From Nothopassalora personata (lineage: Eukaryota; Ascomycota; Dothideomycetes; Mycosphaerellales; Mycosphaerellaceae), in contig CM066294.1 in NCBI GenBank assembly GCA_033816765.1, positions 3,038,001-3,102,000 on the forward strand: a DNA stretch of 64,000 bases. The letters run 5' to 3'. The notes beneath the pieces were generated by a model that was given only the letters and a program-made list of their open reading frames with translations, was not told where the DNA came from and made no database searches. Made by a program: the position numbers and the translations under genes. Positions 9,362 to 19,797 of this stretch are shown piece after piece. Position 1 is the stretch's first letter. The number at the start of each line of letters is the position of its first letter.

Positions 9362-11552
9362 GCTTTAAACGCCCTCTACGATAGGAGATTAATAGAGTAA
9401 CCGGGGAACACCCGCCCCTAGTAAAGTAAGTAGAGCCCGACGACCTTAGACCGCGAACGATGCTATTAATGCCTTAGCTACTTATATAGGTAACGATACC
9501 CTTAGGGTTAGTAAGCTAGAGTTCTACTATAGCGATCGAGACAAGTTCGACACTTAGGTTACTTAGATAGATATATACTTCTTATTTAACTCTATAGCTA
9601 AGAACCTTAAGCCCGTCTTTACTACTACCTTCTTAAGAGGACGAGCATAGTATTAGGTTAGACCCTTCCTTAGGACCTACCTAGATAGTAACGGTAACGA
9701 CAATGCGAACGGAATCTTTACGTCTTACGGTTACCTTAAAAATGCGATAAAGAGCGTCTTTAGTATCTCGAATAAGACCGCTACTATAGTACGCGTTATC
9801 TAATACCTAACCTAGAAGACATCTACTACCGACTACACTACTAAATTCTAGGAGTATGCCTAGCTTACCGATTAGGACGACGAAGCACTTTAAGTTATGT
9901 ACCAAAGAGGACTAAAGGAGCACGTTAAGGATAAATTAATAAGGGACGGTCGAAGGATTAATAACCTAGGATCTTTAGTTAAGGTTACGATCGATCTTAA
10001 CGATAAGCTCTACAAGAGAGCTATAGAACGACAATACGACTCTAAGGTGTCCGGAAAGGCTAGATACACGCTAGGCTACGATAACTATAATAGAGGCTTT
10101 AACGACAATTATAATAATAAGCCTAGGGACAAACTATACTATAGACTATAGCCGATAGAGCTCGACGTTACCGAGAAAGGTCGTAAGATTAGGAATAGAA
10201 ACGGGAATAGAGGATCCTAGAGTTTAAAGAAAACACGAACCTACTATAGATACGGTAAACCTAGCTATATAGTAAGGGACTACCGCGGTAAGAATATAGT
10301 ACGCCGCGAACAGTTTAATATAATATAACCTCGAACTAGTAAATCTAAGAGTAGCGTTAGATCTCGAGGAGATACCGACTATACTTAGAGAGTAGAGGAG
10401 AGAGCTAGCGATAGAAGCACGACGCCTCTCCTAGACCCCTTATAAGGACGAGGAGGATACTATAGGCAGCCATTTGGACTGTAGAACTAGCTATAACAGT
10501 TTACTAAAACATGCTAATCGACACTCGAGGAACTCTAATAATAAAAGGACTGCCTTAACTAAGCATTTAAGGACATCGAAGACAATATCGTCCTAAAAGG
10601 AGAATTAGATTTAGATACCGAGAGCCTATACGACGAACTACAGGATTAGTAGTGGACAATTACGAGCGAAATCTAGTAATAAGAGAAACGAGAGTTTAGT
10701 ATAATAGTACGAAGAGTCGACTACGAGATCGAAACTAAATCTCGAAATAGTTATAGAAGCCTTTATTAGCGATTCTATTACTAAGACTCGTGTTAAGTTT
10801 ACTACGCCGTAAAAATAGGCGTAGGGTATTAGCCTTAGTAACCGCGAGGAACCCTAGGAGCGTAATATAGGTAAAACGCTAGGCTTAAAGAAGTAGACAT
10901 CGACGAATCCTACTTTAATAATAAAGACAAAGAAAACTAGGACCTAGGATAGAATAAATCGTAGTCGCTAGAACTATAGGAAGAACGTTAAGAAACTACC
11001 GGGCTAGATATTATTATAGAAGACTAGGATCCGGAAGAATTAAGCGAAGAAGATTCCTCCGAAGGAGAAGAGAGCGACACTAATAACGATAATAAACAAC
11101 TTACCTTTACGGTAGATACACCGAAGAAACTATACAATTTAATCGTATATCTATAAAGAAGGTACGAAGAATTCCTACCTAAGATAAACAGACGACGGAT
11201 ACTACACCCTACTAAGTTTAATAAGACACTCGACGCCCTAAGGCATATAGCTTAGGGATATCCACTTATAGAGACAACCGAAAACCTAGTAACCGCTATT
11301 ATAGAACGACTACTAATAGGAAGTAAGATAATAGGTACCGGATACCTTATACCGTTAGGAACATTCGTATTAAACGAATTACGTAACGTAGTATAGTACG
11401 TACGCGCACTCTACTTAGAAACGTAGAAGATCTAGGAACGTTACCGATTATAGGTATAGACATAGAAAGGCTCGCGCTAGGTTTAAGCGGAGGCCTCGAG
11501 ATATAAAGTACGACGTTCTATATACAAATAGGGAAAAGGATTAACTCTCTAG
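9362..11552 (+). pseudogene. GyC gag, RIP-mutated
   Basis: The frame is collinear with the intact GyA gag: KLEFYYSDRDKFD capsid start (near 9510), FTTTFLRGRA, MYQRGLKEHVKDKLIRD (9897 on, inside an 84-codon open segment), YDSKVSGKARY, a degraded zinc knuckle (CYACGKEGH reduced to Tyr and Ser forms near 10245-10290), and the acidic SEEDSSEGEESD stretch (near 11040). Trp and Gln codons are now stops. A GGGAAAA heptamer persists at 11531-11537, just before the gag end, as in GyA. Confidence 0.85.
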
Positions 11553-11553
11553 G

Positions 11554-13660
11554 TAGGAGCGACCTAAGAGAGTTATACGAAACGACAAATGCTTAAGCAT
11601 TACCTATAATAATAGTGTTTCGAACGAAGATTATCGTTAATAGGCATCGGACATATACTATAATAGATTCTGGAGCGAGCGGGAATTTTGCCTCCGAATT
11701 ATTTATTAAACGACACGGGCTAGCTACCCGTAGAAAGAAAGAGGGTTATAAATTAATTGCGGTAGACGGATTATCCTTACCTAGTATAGAGCGCGAGACG
11801 ATACCGCTACTACTTATAATCTAATAGTACTACGAGGAAATTACCTTAGATGTTACTAACATAGCTAGTTATAACATTATACTTAGGATACCTTAGTTAA
11901 GAAAGCATAACCTAGTAATCGACTAGATTGATTGATTGATTATTGATTGATTATTCCATTAACGTGCTATTTGAGTCAAAGACTATGCAACACGGGTCTC
12001 GAGAACGAGACCAAAATTTGAGAGAAGGAGAAAAGCCCCGTCGTACCCCGGACGTAAAAACTCCTTAAAAGATGCGAGCAACGCTCGCTATTCGAACCGT
12101 AAATCGAATATATTGCGGCGTAGTACGCGCGTACCCGGTAGTCGTGTCTTGTCGAGAATTGCGGTTTGTCGCCTTGCCCCGGGCGAGACAAGTTTTGCGC
12201 CCGTGTCTCGTTCTTGTTTTAAAAAGCCAAGCCGGCCGTACCCGTACGCACCGAGCAAAATCCCAAGAAACACCCGTTGCCTCTGTTTCAATCCAGTCGC
12301 GTTCTCCGGTCTCGAGTGTAGCTCCTCGGTCGCAGTGGCCTCGCTGTCGTCCCCCCCTCGGCCTCTCTTGGTTCCAGCCGTGCAGTATACGTGGTTTGCG
12401 CCCCTAAACGCCTCTCTTGGTTCCAGCCGGCAGTTTACGTGGTTTGCCGGGACGACAGGTAGACAGCGCCTTCGTTGTTCGAGCGACGTGTACGCTATGT
12501 ACGTCGCTTTCCCTTCTCGCAGTTCCGGAGTTCTTGTTTGTAGATTTTGAGCGTATCTCGTTCGTTCGGTTCGTCCGACCTGTCTTTTCTTGTTTCGAGT
12601 CGAGTAGGCTTGTATTTTTCGAGAGAGAGAGTCTTAGTTTCTCTTCGTCGTAACGAAGATACTTACGTCGTCCGCCGCGTGAAGGCGCTCTCTATAGGAC
12701 GACTAGTAATCGACTAGAGAAAAGGAGTACTTAGATTTAAACAATACGATTGCGTTATCGCTATTAAACCTACGTAGCGATAGCGTTTACTAGTAGATAA
12801 GGTAAGATAGCTAAATAGGATATAGCTTATACCGACTAGAAGGATAGACGAACTACCTTCGACTAGGATAGACACCGACTTAGGGTAGTTAGGTCACGAG
12901 ATCGCTAAAAAGGATAGAAGTAACGTACTATCGAAGATAACTAGAAAATCGGAGCTAGACATCCCTTAGGAATATCGTAAATAGTTACGACTATTCCGAG
13001 AAGAGGAAGGTAAGGACGCCTTACCTAAATACGTACTATAGGATTATAAGATAAACATTTAGCTAGGAAAAGAGCCTCTATAGGGACCCCTATATTAAAT
13101 GTCCGAAAAAGAGCTCTATACCCTACGAGAATAGCTAAAGGAGAAGCTAGCTAAAGGATAGATACGACGATCTACCTTAAGCGTAGGAACTCTATATATG
13201 TTCGTTCTAAAACTAAACGGGAAACTACGACTCGTATAAGACTACCGAAAGTTAAACGAGATTACTATTAAGAACCGATACCTACTACTAAACATCGAAG
13301 AAGCATAAGATAGATTAACCGGATCGGACTAGTATACGAAGATTAATCTACGTATGCCTTCTACGCTATACGAATAGTAGAAGGAGAAGAATAGAAAACC
13401 GCTTTTAGAACACGATACGGACTCTACGAATTCTTAGTTATGCCTATAGGATTAACTAACGTACCCGCATCCTACTAGGACCTTGTTAATAAAACACTTA
13501 GAGACCTACTCGACGTATGTGTTATTACATATATAGACGACATACTAGTCTATATAAAAGGATCCCTTTAGGAGCATACGAAACGAGTCTAGGACGTATT
13601 TAAACAGCTTACATAAGTAGGATTTAAAACGGCACTAGAAAAATGCAAATTCTATTAAGG
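11554..13660 (+). pseudogene. GyC pol, RIP-mutated and 3'-truncated
   Basis: This reads as aspartic protease (IIDSGASGNF near 11660) and then, after the SINE-like insertion (11927-12717 including one target copy), the reverse transcriptase. The RT part includes PLPNIEEA and DLRDAFY-like motifs, and a YIDD form of YMDD near 13530. It stops abruptly after the segment equivalent to GyA residue ~445 (near 34485), at a junction with an unrelated LTR-like sequence. RNase H and integrase are missing. TAG/TAA substitutions are dense. Confidence 0.85.
11927..12703 (-). mobile_element. SINE-like element, copy B (minus strand)
   Basis: This 777-bp copy has the longest tail: the plus strand starts attgattgattgattattg, so the sense strand ends in several AATC units. 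The target duplication tagtaatcgactag (11913-11926 and 12704-12717) lies inside the RIP-mutated GyC pol. The equivalent unmutated GyA sequence (about 33520-33533) reads cagttatcgactgg, so both duplicated copies already carry the RIP changes. Insertion is therefore younger than RIP of the host element. The body is nearly identical to the other copies. Confidence 0.8.
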
Positions 13661-14193
13661 GGATGTTGTAATATATAGCACGCCCACGACCTACTAGTCG
13701 TAGATAAACTAATTCTTGCCTTTTATTCAAGACGCATCGCGCGTCGCAAGGTGTACTTATGCGTGTTACGTGCGGCTTAGTAGCCGGTCGCGACCGCATA
13801 TTATATGCAAGGCTACATATAGGGGTTAGCTACTAGGCTACCCCTTATAATTGCCTCCCCTCCCGTGCGAGCTGTCCTTAGCTCGCTAGTTGCTACGTAG
13901 AGGCTCCTATGTACTTCTAGAACTATAGTTGCTATGCGGCCTACATACGGGTTACGTACGTATCGTTATATAGGTATAGGTAAGTAAGGCTTAGTTACTA
14001 TGCCGACGTAGCTAGTTAGGGGCATAAAACTCTAGCCTAACCTAGCCCTTTCTTAGCACGCTCCCTAGCTCATTACCTTCGCTACACTACTACTACGCAC
14101 CCGTACCGCACTATTATCGTAAGCGCCTCGCTAGCATCATTATTATTATTATGTCTACCGTGCCCTCCTCGCCGCTATTCTCTAGCCGCTCCG
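13661..14193 (+). repeat. Unassigned LTR-like sequence with a truncated gag start
   Basis: After a polypurine ggggga the sequence starts tgttgtaatat (13665) and is GC-richer than its neighbours. At 14151 an ATG opens a frame beginning MSTVPSSPLFSS, cut after 14 residues by the third SINE-like copy. The arrangement (LTR, leader, start of a Gag-like frame) suggests the 5' end of an LTR element. I found no second copy, so family and boundaries are uncertain. Confidence 0.4.
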
Positions 14194-14954
14194 GTCGTCC
14201 TATAGAGAGCGCCTTCACGCGGCGGACGACGTAAGTATCTTCGTTACGACGAAGAGAAACTAAGACTCTCTCTCTCGAAAAATACAAGCCTACTCGACTC
14301 GAAACAAGAAAAGACAGGTCGGACGAACCGAACGAACGAGATACGCTCAAAATCTACAAACAAGAACCCCGGAACTGCGAGAAGGGAAAGCGACGTACAT
14401 AGCGTACACGTCGCTCGAACAACGAAGGCGCTGTCTACCTGTCGTCCCGGCAAACCACGTAAACTGCCGGCTGGAACCAAGAGAGGCGTTTAGGGGCGCA
14501 AACCACGTATACTGCACGGCTGGAACCAAGAGAGGCCGAGGGGGGGACGACAGCGAGGCCACTGCGACCGAGGAGCTACACTCGAGACCGGAGAACGCGA
14601 CTGGATTGAAACAGAGGCAACGGGTGTTTCTTGGGATTTTGCTCGGTGCGTACGGGTACGGCCGGCTTGGCTTTTTAAAACAAGAACGAGACACGGGCGC
14701 AAAACTTGTCTCGCCCGGGGCAAGGCGACAAACCGCAATTCTCGACAAGACACGACTACCGGGTACGCGCGTACTACGCCGCAATATATTCGATTTACGG
14801 TTCGAATAGCGAGCGTTGCTCGCATCTTTTAAGGAGTTTTTACGTCCGGGGTACGACGGGGCTTTTCTCCTTCTCTCAAATTTTGGTCTCGTTCTCGAGA
14901 CCCGTGTTGCATAGTCTTTGACTCAAATAGCACGTTAATGGAATAATCAATCAA
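14194..14954 (+). mobile_element. SINE-like element, copy C, no target duplication
   Basis: This 761-bp copy matches copies A, B and D almost base for base, including the gtcgtcc start and the aatcaatcaa end. Unlike the others its flanks do not match each other (tctagccgctccg on the left, acggacagtctaag on the right), and the left and right sequences belong to different elements. A deletion or ectopic recombination involving this copy is the simplest explanation. Confidence 0.75.
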
Positions 14955-16400
14955 ACGGACAGTCTAAGAACACGAATAAGGCAATAGAGCAGTATTAGCG
15001 TATGTTCGTTAACTACGCCTAGGATGACTAGCCGGATTGGACTCCCCTTACTAAGTTTATAGCTAATAACGTAGTGTTAGCTACAATAGGTGTATTACCT
15101 TTCTACGCTAATACTAGTCGTAACCTAAGATTCTCTAAACTCGAGCTAGATCTACTAATGCCACTTATGCCCTATAAATAACGATTAGATACTAAAGCAG
15201 TAGAGAGCTTTATAGCGAAGATGTACGACATGTAGTAATATCTTCGCTAGTAGATAGCTCTTACTTAAGCTATGTAGGCTAAATACGCTAACTAGAACCG
15301 TATACTAGCACCGCGCTATAATGAAGGCGATAAGGTGTAGGTTAGTACCGAGAACTGGGCCATAGAGCGTCCTTTAAGAAAGATAGATGTTAGGTAGTTA
15401 GGGCTATACGTAATTACGGAGGTGCTTCCGGGTAACACTTATAAAGTGGAGCTCCTACCTACTATAAATATTAATAACTACTTTTATTCGCATCTCCTTA
15501 CGCTAGTGCACCTACTAGTTCTAGGATAAGTATAACTAGCTCCTCCGCCGATTCGTATTGTTAACGACGAATAGCACGAGATCAATCCCGCCGAACCCGA
15601 TTAGTAGGAAGTTAAGTAGATCCTCGACTATAAGAAGAGATAGCTACGCGGTAGAACACTAGCTAGAGGTAAATAACCGTATTAGGAATACTTAGTAAAG
15701 TACGTTAGATACAATCGGCCATCCTATAAAGCTACGGATTAGGTTATTAAGACTACCGCTACCTCTATAGCCGACTTTTACTATAACTACCCGCGAGCGA
15801 CTAAACTACCTAGTTTTTAACCTCTAGTAGACTAGGTGCTAAATGAGAATGCTATAGGCATGCGCATAGCCCGCGTACCCGCGTTAGTAGTAATAACGAC
15901 CGCACCTACGTTAGTAGAGGCTCTAATGTCGATAGGACTAGGCCTCCGGACTTGTGAGAAAGAGAGCGATACGCGTCGCGATAACGATCTATCTTAATAA
16001 GTAGACCGAGTACCTAAAGCCGAGCCCCTACGTAGCGCGAGTTATAATAGTATCGGAGCTAATAATCATTAGAACATAGTATGTAGCCGCCTAGATAGCG
16101 CGAGTTACTACGGCATAGGGTACCTATGTAACGAGCTTAGTACACACGAGAAGGACACCGCCCGGACAGTAACCGAGGTTACTACGCTATGTCGCCGCGG
16201 AGGCTTACCTACATTACGTAGCATTATAGATAGCTACGAGGTAGATAACACGAGTAATGAAGAGACGAACGATACGACGATTAACGATAAGATAGACGTT
16301 ACGGATAACGACCTAATGGATAATGAGATGTTTACAATAGTAATAATAGATGTAAGAGGAAAGAGTACTCCGGAGCGTACTCTAAAAGAGGGGGGGGTAG
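14955..16400 (+). pseudogene. GyG gypsy integrase C-terminus with chromodomain and extension
   Basis: Starting in the integrase core, the frame reads DGQS.NTN.AIEQY, FVNYA.DD.PDW, then VLPFYANT (the conserved pre-GPY region). Later come an EPLRKID/GLYVITEVLP GPY-like module (near 15370-15430) and a chromodomain-like segment with ILDYKKR, EYLVKYV and YNRPSY (15610-15720). The frame continues about 190 codons beyond the chromodomain to a polypurine tract (16385-16400) with few stops. This is a different gypsy family from GyA. RIP stop codons are present and the 5' part is lost at the copy C junction. Confidence 0.75.
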
Positions 16401-16757
16401 TGTTACCGTACCGGCGCCGACCATTCACTTAGACCCGCGCGTACGTGCGTGGACCCCGAGCGCGCCGCTGACTAAGCCGGCCCGAGAGCTTAGCGTATGT
16501 ATATCTACCTCGCGCCCTCCGCGCCTCTCTTAGATAGACCCTCTATTCGACTTGTACCTTATCCGACTACGTGCTTGTACCTACTTATAATAGCGTCTAC
16601 TAGAACATGTAGTATTCTCTAAGCTAATAGATTATACGATAAGACCCCGGGCTATAGCTCTTATAAGTAGCGCTACACCCTTAATACTATACTCGGTTCA
16701 TCTCCTTCCCTAGGCCTACGATTTTTAGCTTTAATAGGGCTTATTAGGGGGGTAATA
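16401..16757 (+). repeat. GyG 3' LTR
   Basis: This 357-bp LTR begins tgttacc directly after a purine tract (aaaagagggggggtag) and ends ggtaata, the RIP-altered complement of its start (TGTTACC...GGTAACA, a 7-bp terminal inverted repeat). The second LTR is not in the window. Confidence 0.65.
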
Positions 16758-18168
16758 CGAACGCTATAGTGTAGTATGCTAGGGTCGACTTAAACCTCGA
16801 AATTGAAAACTACTAGACTAGTAACCGGCTTAACATGCTATACTCTCTTAACTTAGAGGGTACTAGTAGGCCGGAGTTTTTACACGGTTTTTATAAGTAA
16901 GGGAATGCTATAGAGTTTATCTAGTAGTGCCGGATTAACGACTATATAGAAGACGGCCGATTTAAGCGTTTCTTCTCGGTTAGGGTTTAGAATTACCTAA
17001 GTAAGAATAGCATTAGCTAGTTTAGAGAGGACCTAAGCGCTAGGCAAATGTAGGTGACTACTATAGGCGTTCTAATAAGGTAGGCCGCACATAAGAAGAC
17101 GCTACGTTAGATTAACCCTTACTTTATCGAGATCCGCGACGATAACTATCTTAAACTCTAGAGAAGCTAGAGTATACACTAGGTAATAGACCTCTATCGT
17201 AACTTTAAGACGCTAAGTAAGAGCGCTATAGGGTTTAAGTATCGACGCCTAGTACCTAGCTATCCTTTCCCTACGGCCGTACACCTTAGTAGCATTAGCC
17301 CTCTATCCGATGCCCTAGCGAGTTTAAAGTCTTAGAACGATAACAAAGTCATCCTTAATACTAGAAGGTAGCTTAATACTACGGTCCGCCTAGACTCGGA
17401 GCTCTTCTATAAGAAGATACATAATTAGCGCGTCCGAGCTATAAAACTAATAGACAAGTAGCTTAGCTTAGTCACTACTCTCGAGTAGATATGCTTTATA
17501 AGCGAAGGGCGCAATAAGAGCTTCTTCCGTAACTATTATAGGAACTTTACTAGCTAGCTACTTAGGGACGCGTCTACTAAGACTAGTATTAGCTACGATA
17601 ACGAGTAGGTCTAGACTAAGGAGTTATATAAGAATGAGTGGAACTAAGTAGTTAGTACGGGTTTATAGGCTCCTAGTTTCTAGTTAAATTTCCGGCTACA
17701 GCTATAGCCTATAGGTTTCTAGTTCTAATTCTAGTTCTAATTCTAGTTCTGATTCTAGTTCTAATTCTAGTACTAATTCTAGTACTTCGGGTATAGGTGC
17801 TTCTAGTCCTTAGATCTTACTTGTTTCTTATAGTTACTTATCTTCCCTTAACTTACTTTCCGGCTACGCGATAGACTCGTCTTTAGATTTATTAGGTTAC
17901 TAGTACTAACACTTACTTGTCTTATAAATGGCGTTTACATTATTCGACTATCTAGCCCGTTCGATTAATGCTAACATAGCTGCCTAATCCCTCGCTAGTT
18001 TCGTAGTATACGTTAACGTAGTGCGACGGGCGCGAGTCGCGGATTATTAACGTTACTATTACGGTATCTATTAAAGAAATTCTTTCGACCTTTATAAACT
18101 GTCGTTAGTAGGCCCTAGGATTGCCTAACATCTTATATGTTAAGCTAAATGGTAGGGTAAGCTACTAT
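16758..18168 (+). pseudogene. Unrecognised degraded protein frame, Gag-like
   Basis: Between about 16860 and 17650 one plus-strand frame stays coherent if TAG/TAA are read as mutated Gln/Trp codons: PEFLHGFYK, RINDYIEDGRF, NPYFIEIRDDNYLKL, IDLYRNFKTL and SELFYKKI. The mixture of charged and aromatic residues resembles a retrotransposon Gag, but I cannot name the family. From 17716 to 17797 a 12-bp unit (ttctagttctaa) is repeated about six times; in one frame this gives a Ser/Asn-rich tract. Downstream to 18168 nothing further is recognisable. Confidence 0.45.
17716..17797 (+). repeat. 12-bp minisatellite
   Basis: About six to seven copies of ttctagttctaa and close variants (one with ttctga, two with agtact) lie inside the degraded Gag-like region. 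Confidence 0.8.
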
Positions 18169-19116
18169 ACTACTATAAGACCACCTTAGCTTATAGCGAC
18201 TAACTAAGCTACCTATAGTGCCCGGGCTCACTACTTTAGAACCTAAGGACAGGTTCGTAATAGGGGAGGATATATTAACGACTAATAGGTTATATTAACC
18301 TTAGGTTTAGAGGGGGTCCCTTAGGTCCAACTTGCCCTAATTTCATTTAGGTTTAATTAGACATTTAGGTAAGCTAGTAGAACCTAGTATAGCTATTAAG
18401 ATATATGCTACGTAGCTAAGCATTATAAGCGTAGCATTAAGGCAATAATTTAATTTATACCTCGCAAGTAGAGGGCATAGGGGTTTAGGTCCGCTAATCC
18501 TCTTGTTTTATCTAGCTACTACGCTACTCGTCACGTGACCTAATTTCCCGGTCCCGGGACCGGCAAATACCCCTGCTTACATAAGCGCCGCTCTATACCA
18601 CTATAACTCGGATAGGCCTATATAGGGTAGTTAGTAGACATTACTACTATAGGACTACCTTAGCTTATAGCGACTAACTACGCTACCTATAGTACCCGGG
18701 CTTACTGCTTTAGAACCTAAGGACAGGTTCGTAATAGGGGAGGATATATTAACGACTAATAGGTTATATTAACCTTAGGTTTAGAGGGGGTCCCTTAGGT
18801 CCAACTTGCCCTAATTTCATTTAGGTTTAATTAGACATTTAGGTAAGCTAGTAGAACCTAGTATAGCTATTAAGATATATGCTACGTAGCTAAGCATTAT
18901 AAGCGTAGCATTAAGGCAATAATTTAATTTATACCTCGCAAGTAGAGGGCATAGGGGTTTAGGTCCGCTAATCCTCTTGTTTTATCTAGCTACTACGCTA
19001 CTCGTCACGTGACCTAATTTCCCGGTCCCGGGACCGGCAAATACCCCTGCTTACATAAGCGCCGCTCTATACTACTACAACTCGGACAGGCCTATATAGG
19101 GTGGTTAGTAGACATT
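18169..19116 (+). repeat. Tandem duplication of a 474-bp unit containing a 370-bp LTR
   Basis: Two nearly identical units (18169-18642 and 18643-19116) each consist of 104 bp ending in a polypurine run (aataggggaggata) followed by a 370-bp LTR-like sequence (18273-18642 and 18747-19116) that starts tattaacgac and ends near gtagacatt. The same 370-bp sequence recurs as a solo insertion around 46870-54425. The two units differ mainly at CpA/TpG positions. The right edge abuts agtag, the same 5 bases that flank the other copy. The array is either LTR-element tails duplicated by unequal exchange or a TRIM-like element with a 104-bp interior. Confidence 0.65.
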
Positions 19117-19587
19117 AGTAGGCTATAGTATCTTACCTAGTAGTCTAAAAACCTTTTAGTGTAGTCCTCGGCCTTTATAGTAGATATCGCTTCTAAAACG
19201 ACGGTCTTACTTAGTCGATCCTTAATTACCTAGAGGTAAGTGTTCCCTTACGACTCGGGTATATCCGTTATAAAATCTATCGAGATCTCCTAGAAGAATC
19301 GGTCGGGGACCGGTAAGGGTTATAGGAGGCCGTGTTTTTATTCCCTCTATACCTTATTCCTACCGTAGTAGTTATAGTTCCTTAAAAACTGCCTTACGTA
19401 CTTAGATTATAGGGGCTAGTAGAAGTTACGACTTAGTATCGATACTATAGAGTCCTAGCTAGGGTAGCTATATACCGGTAAATCGTATACGGATTAGATT
19501 AGCTTAGTTTAAAGGGTGTCGTTCTATAGGATCGCTATATCCGCCTCCTTATAGTTGGCCTCCGTAGAACTAGGAGCTCTAGGCACC

Positions 19588-19749
19588 TATTACGGGTAAA
19601 CGACGTATACACTAAAGTTCTATAAGGTTTGTAATAAGTTCGATATAGAAGAAAGGAGAAGTTACACGCTGTTCGAAGAAAAGGTGTCGGAAAGCAATCC
19701 GAACGTATAGGCGTAGCCTATGCTAAGGAACAGGGGCCCGCCCCTTATA
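19588..19749 (+). repeat. Solo 162-bp LTR (copy 2) with 5-bp target duplication
   Basis: This full-length match to 8711-8872 runs from tattacgggt to ccccttata and is flanked by gcacc on both sides (19583-19587 and 19750-19754). No internal domain is present, so it is a solo LTR left by LTR-LTR recombination inside GyF. Confidence 0.85.
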
Positions 19750-19797
19750 GCACCTAAATCCTACCGCGGTAGCGAAGATACCCGTTACGGTCGATAC

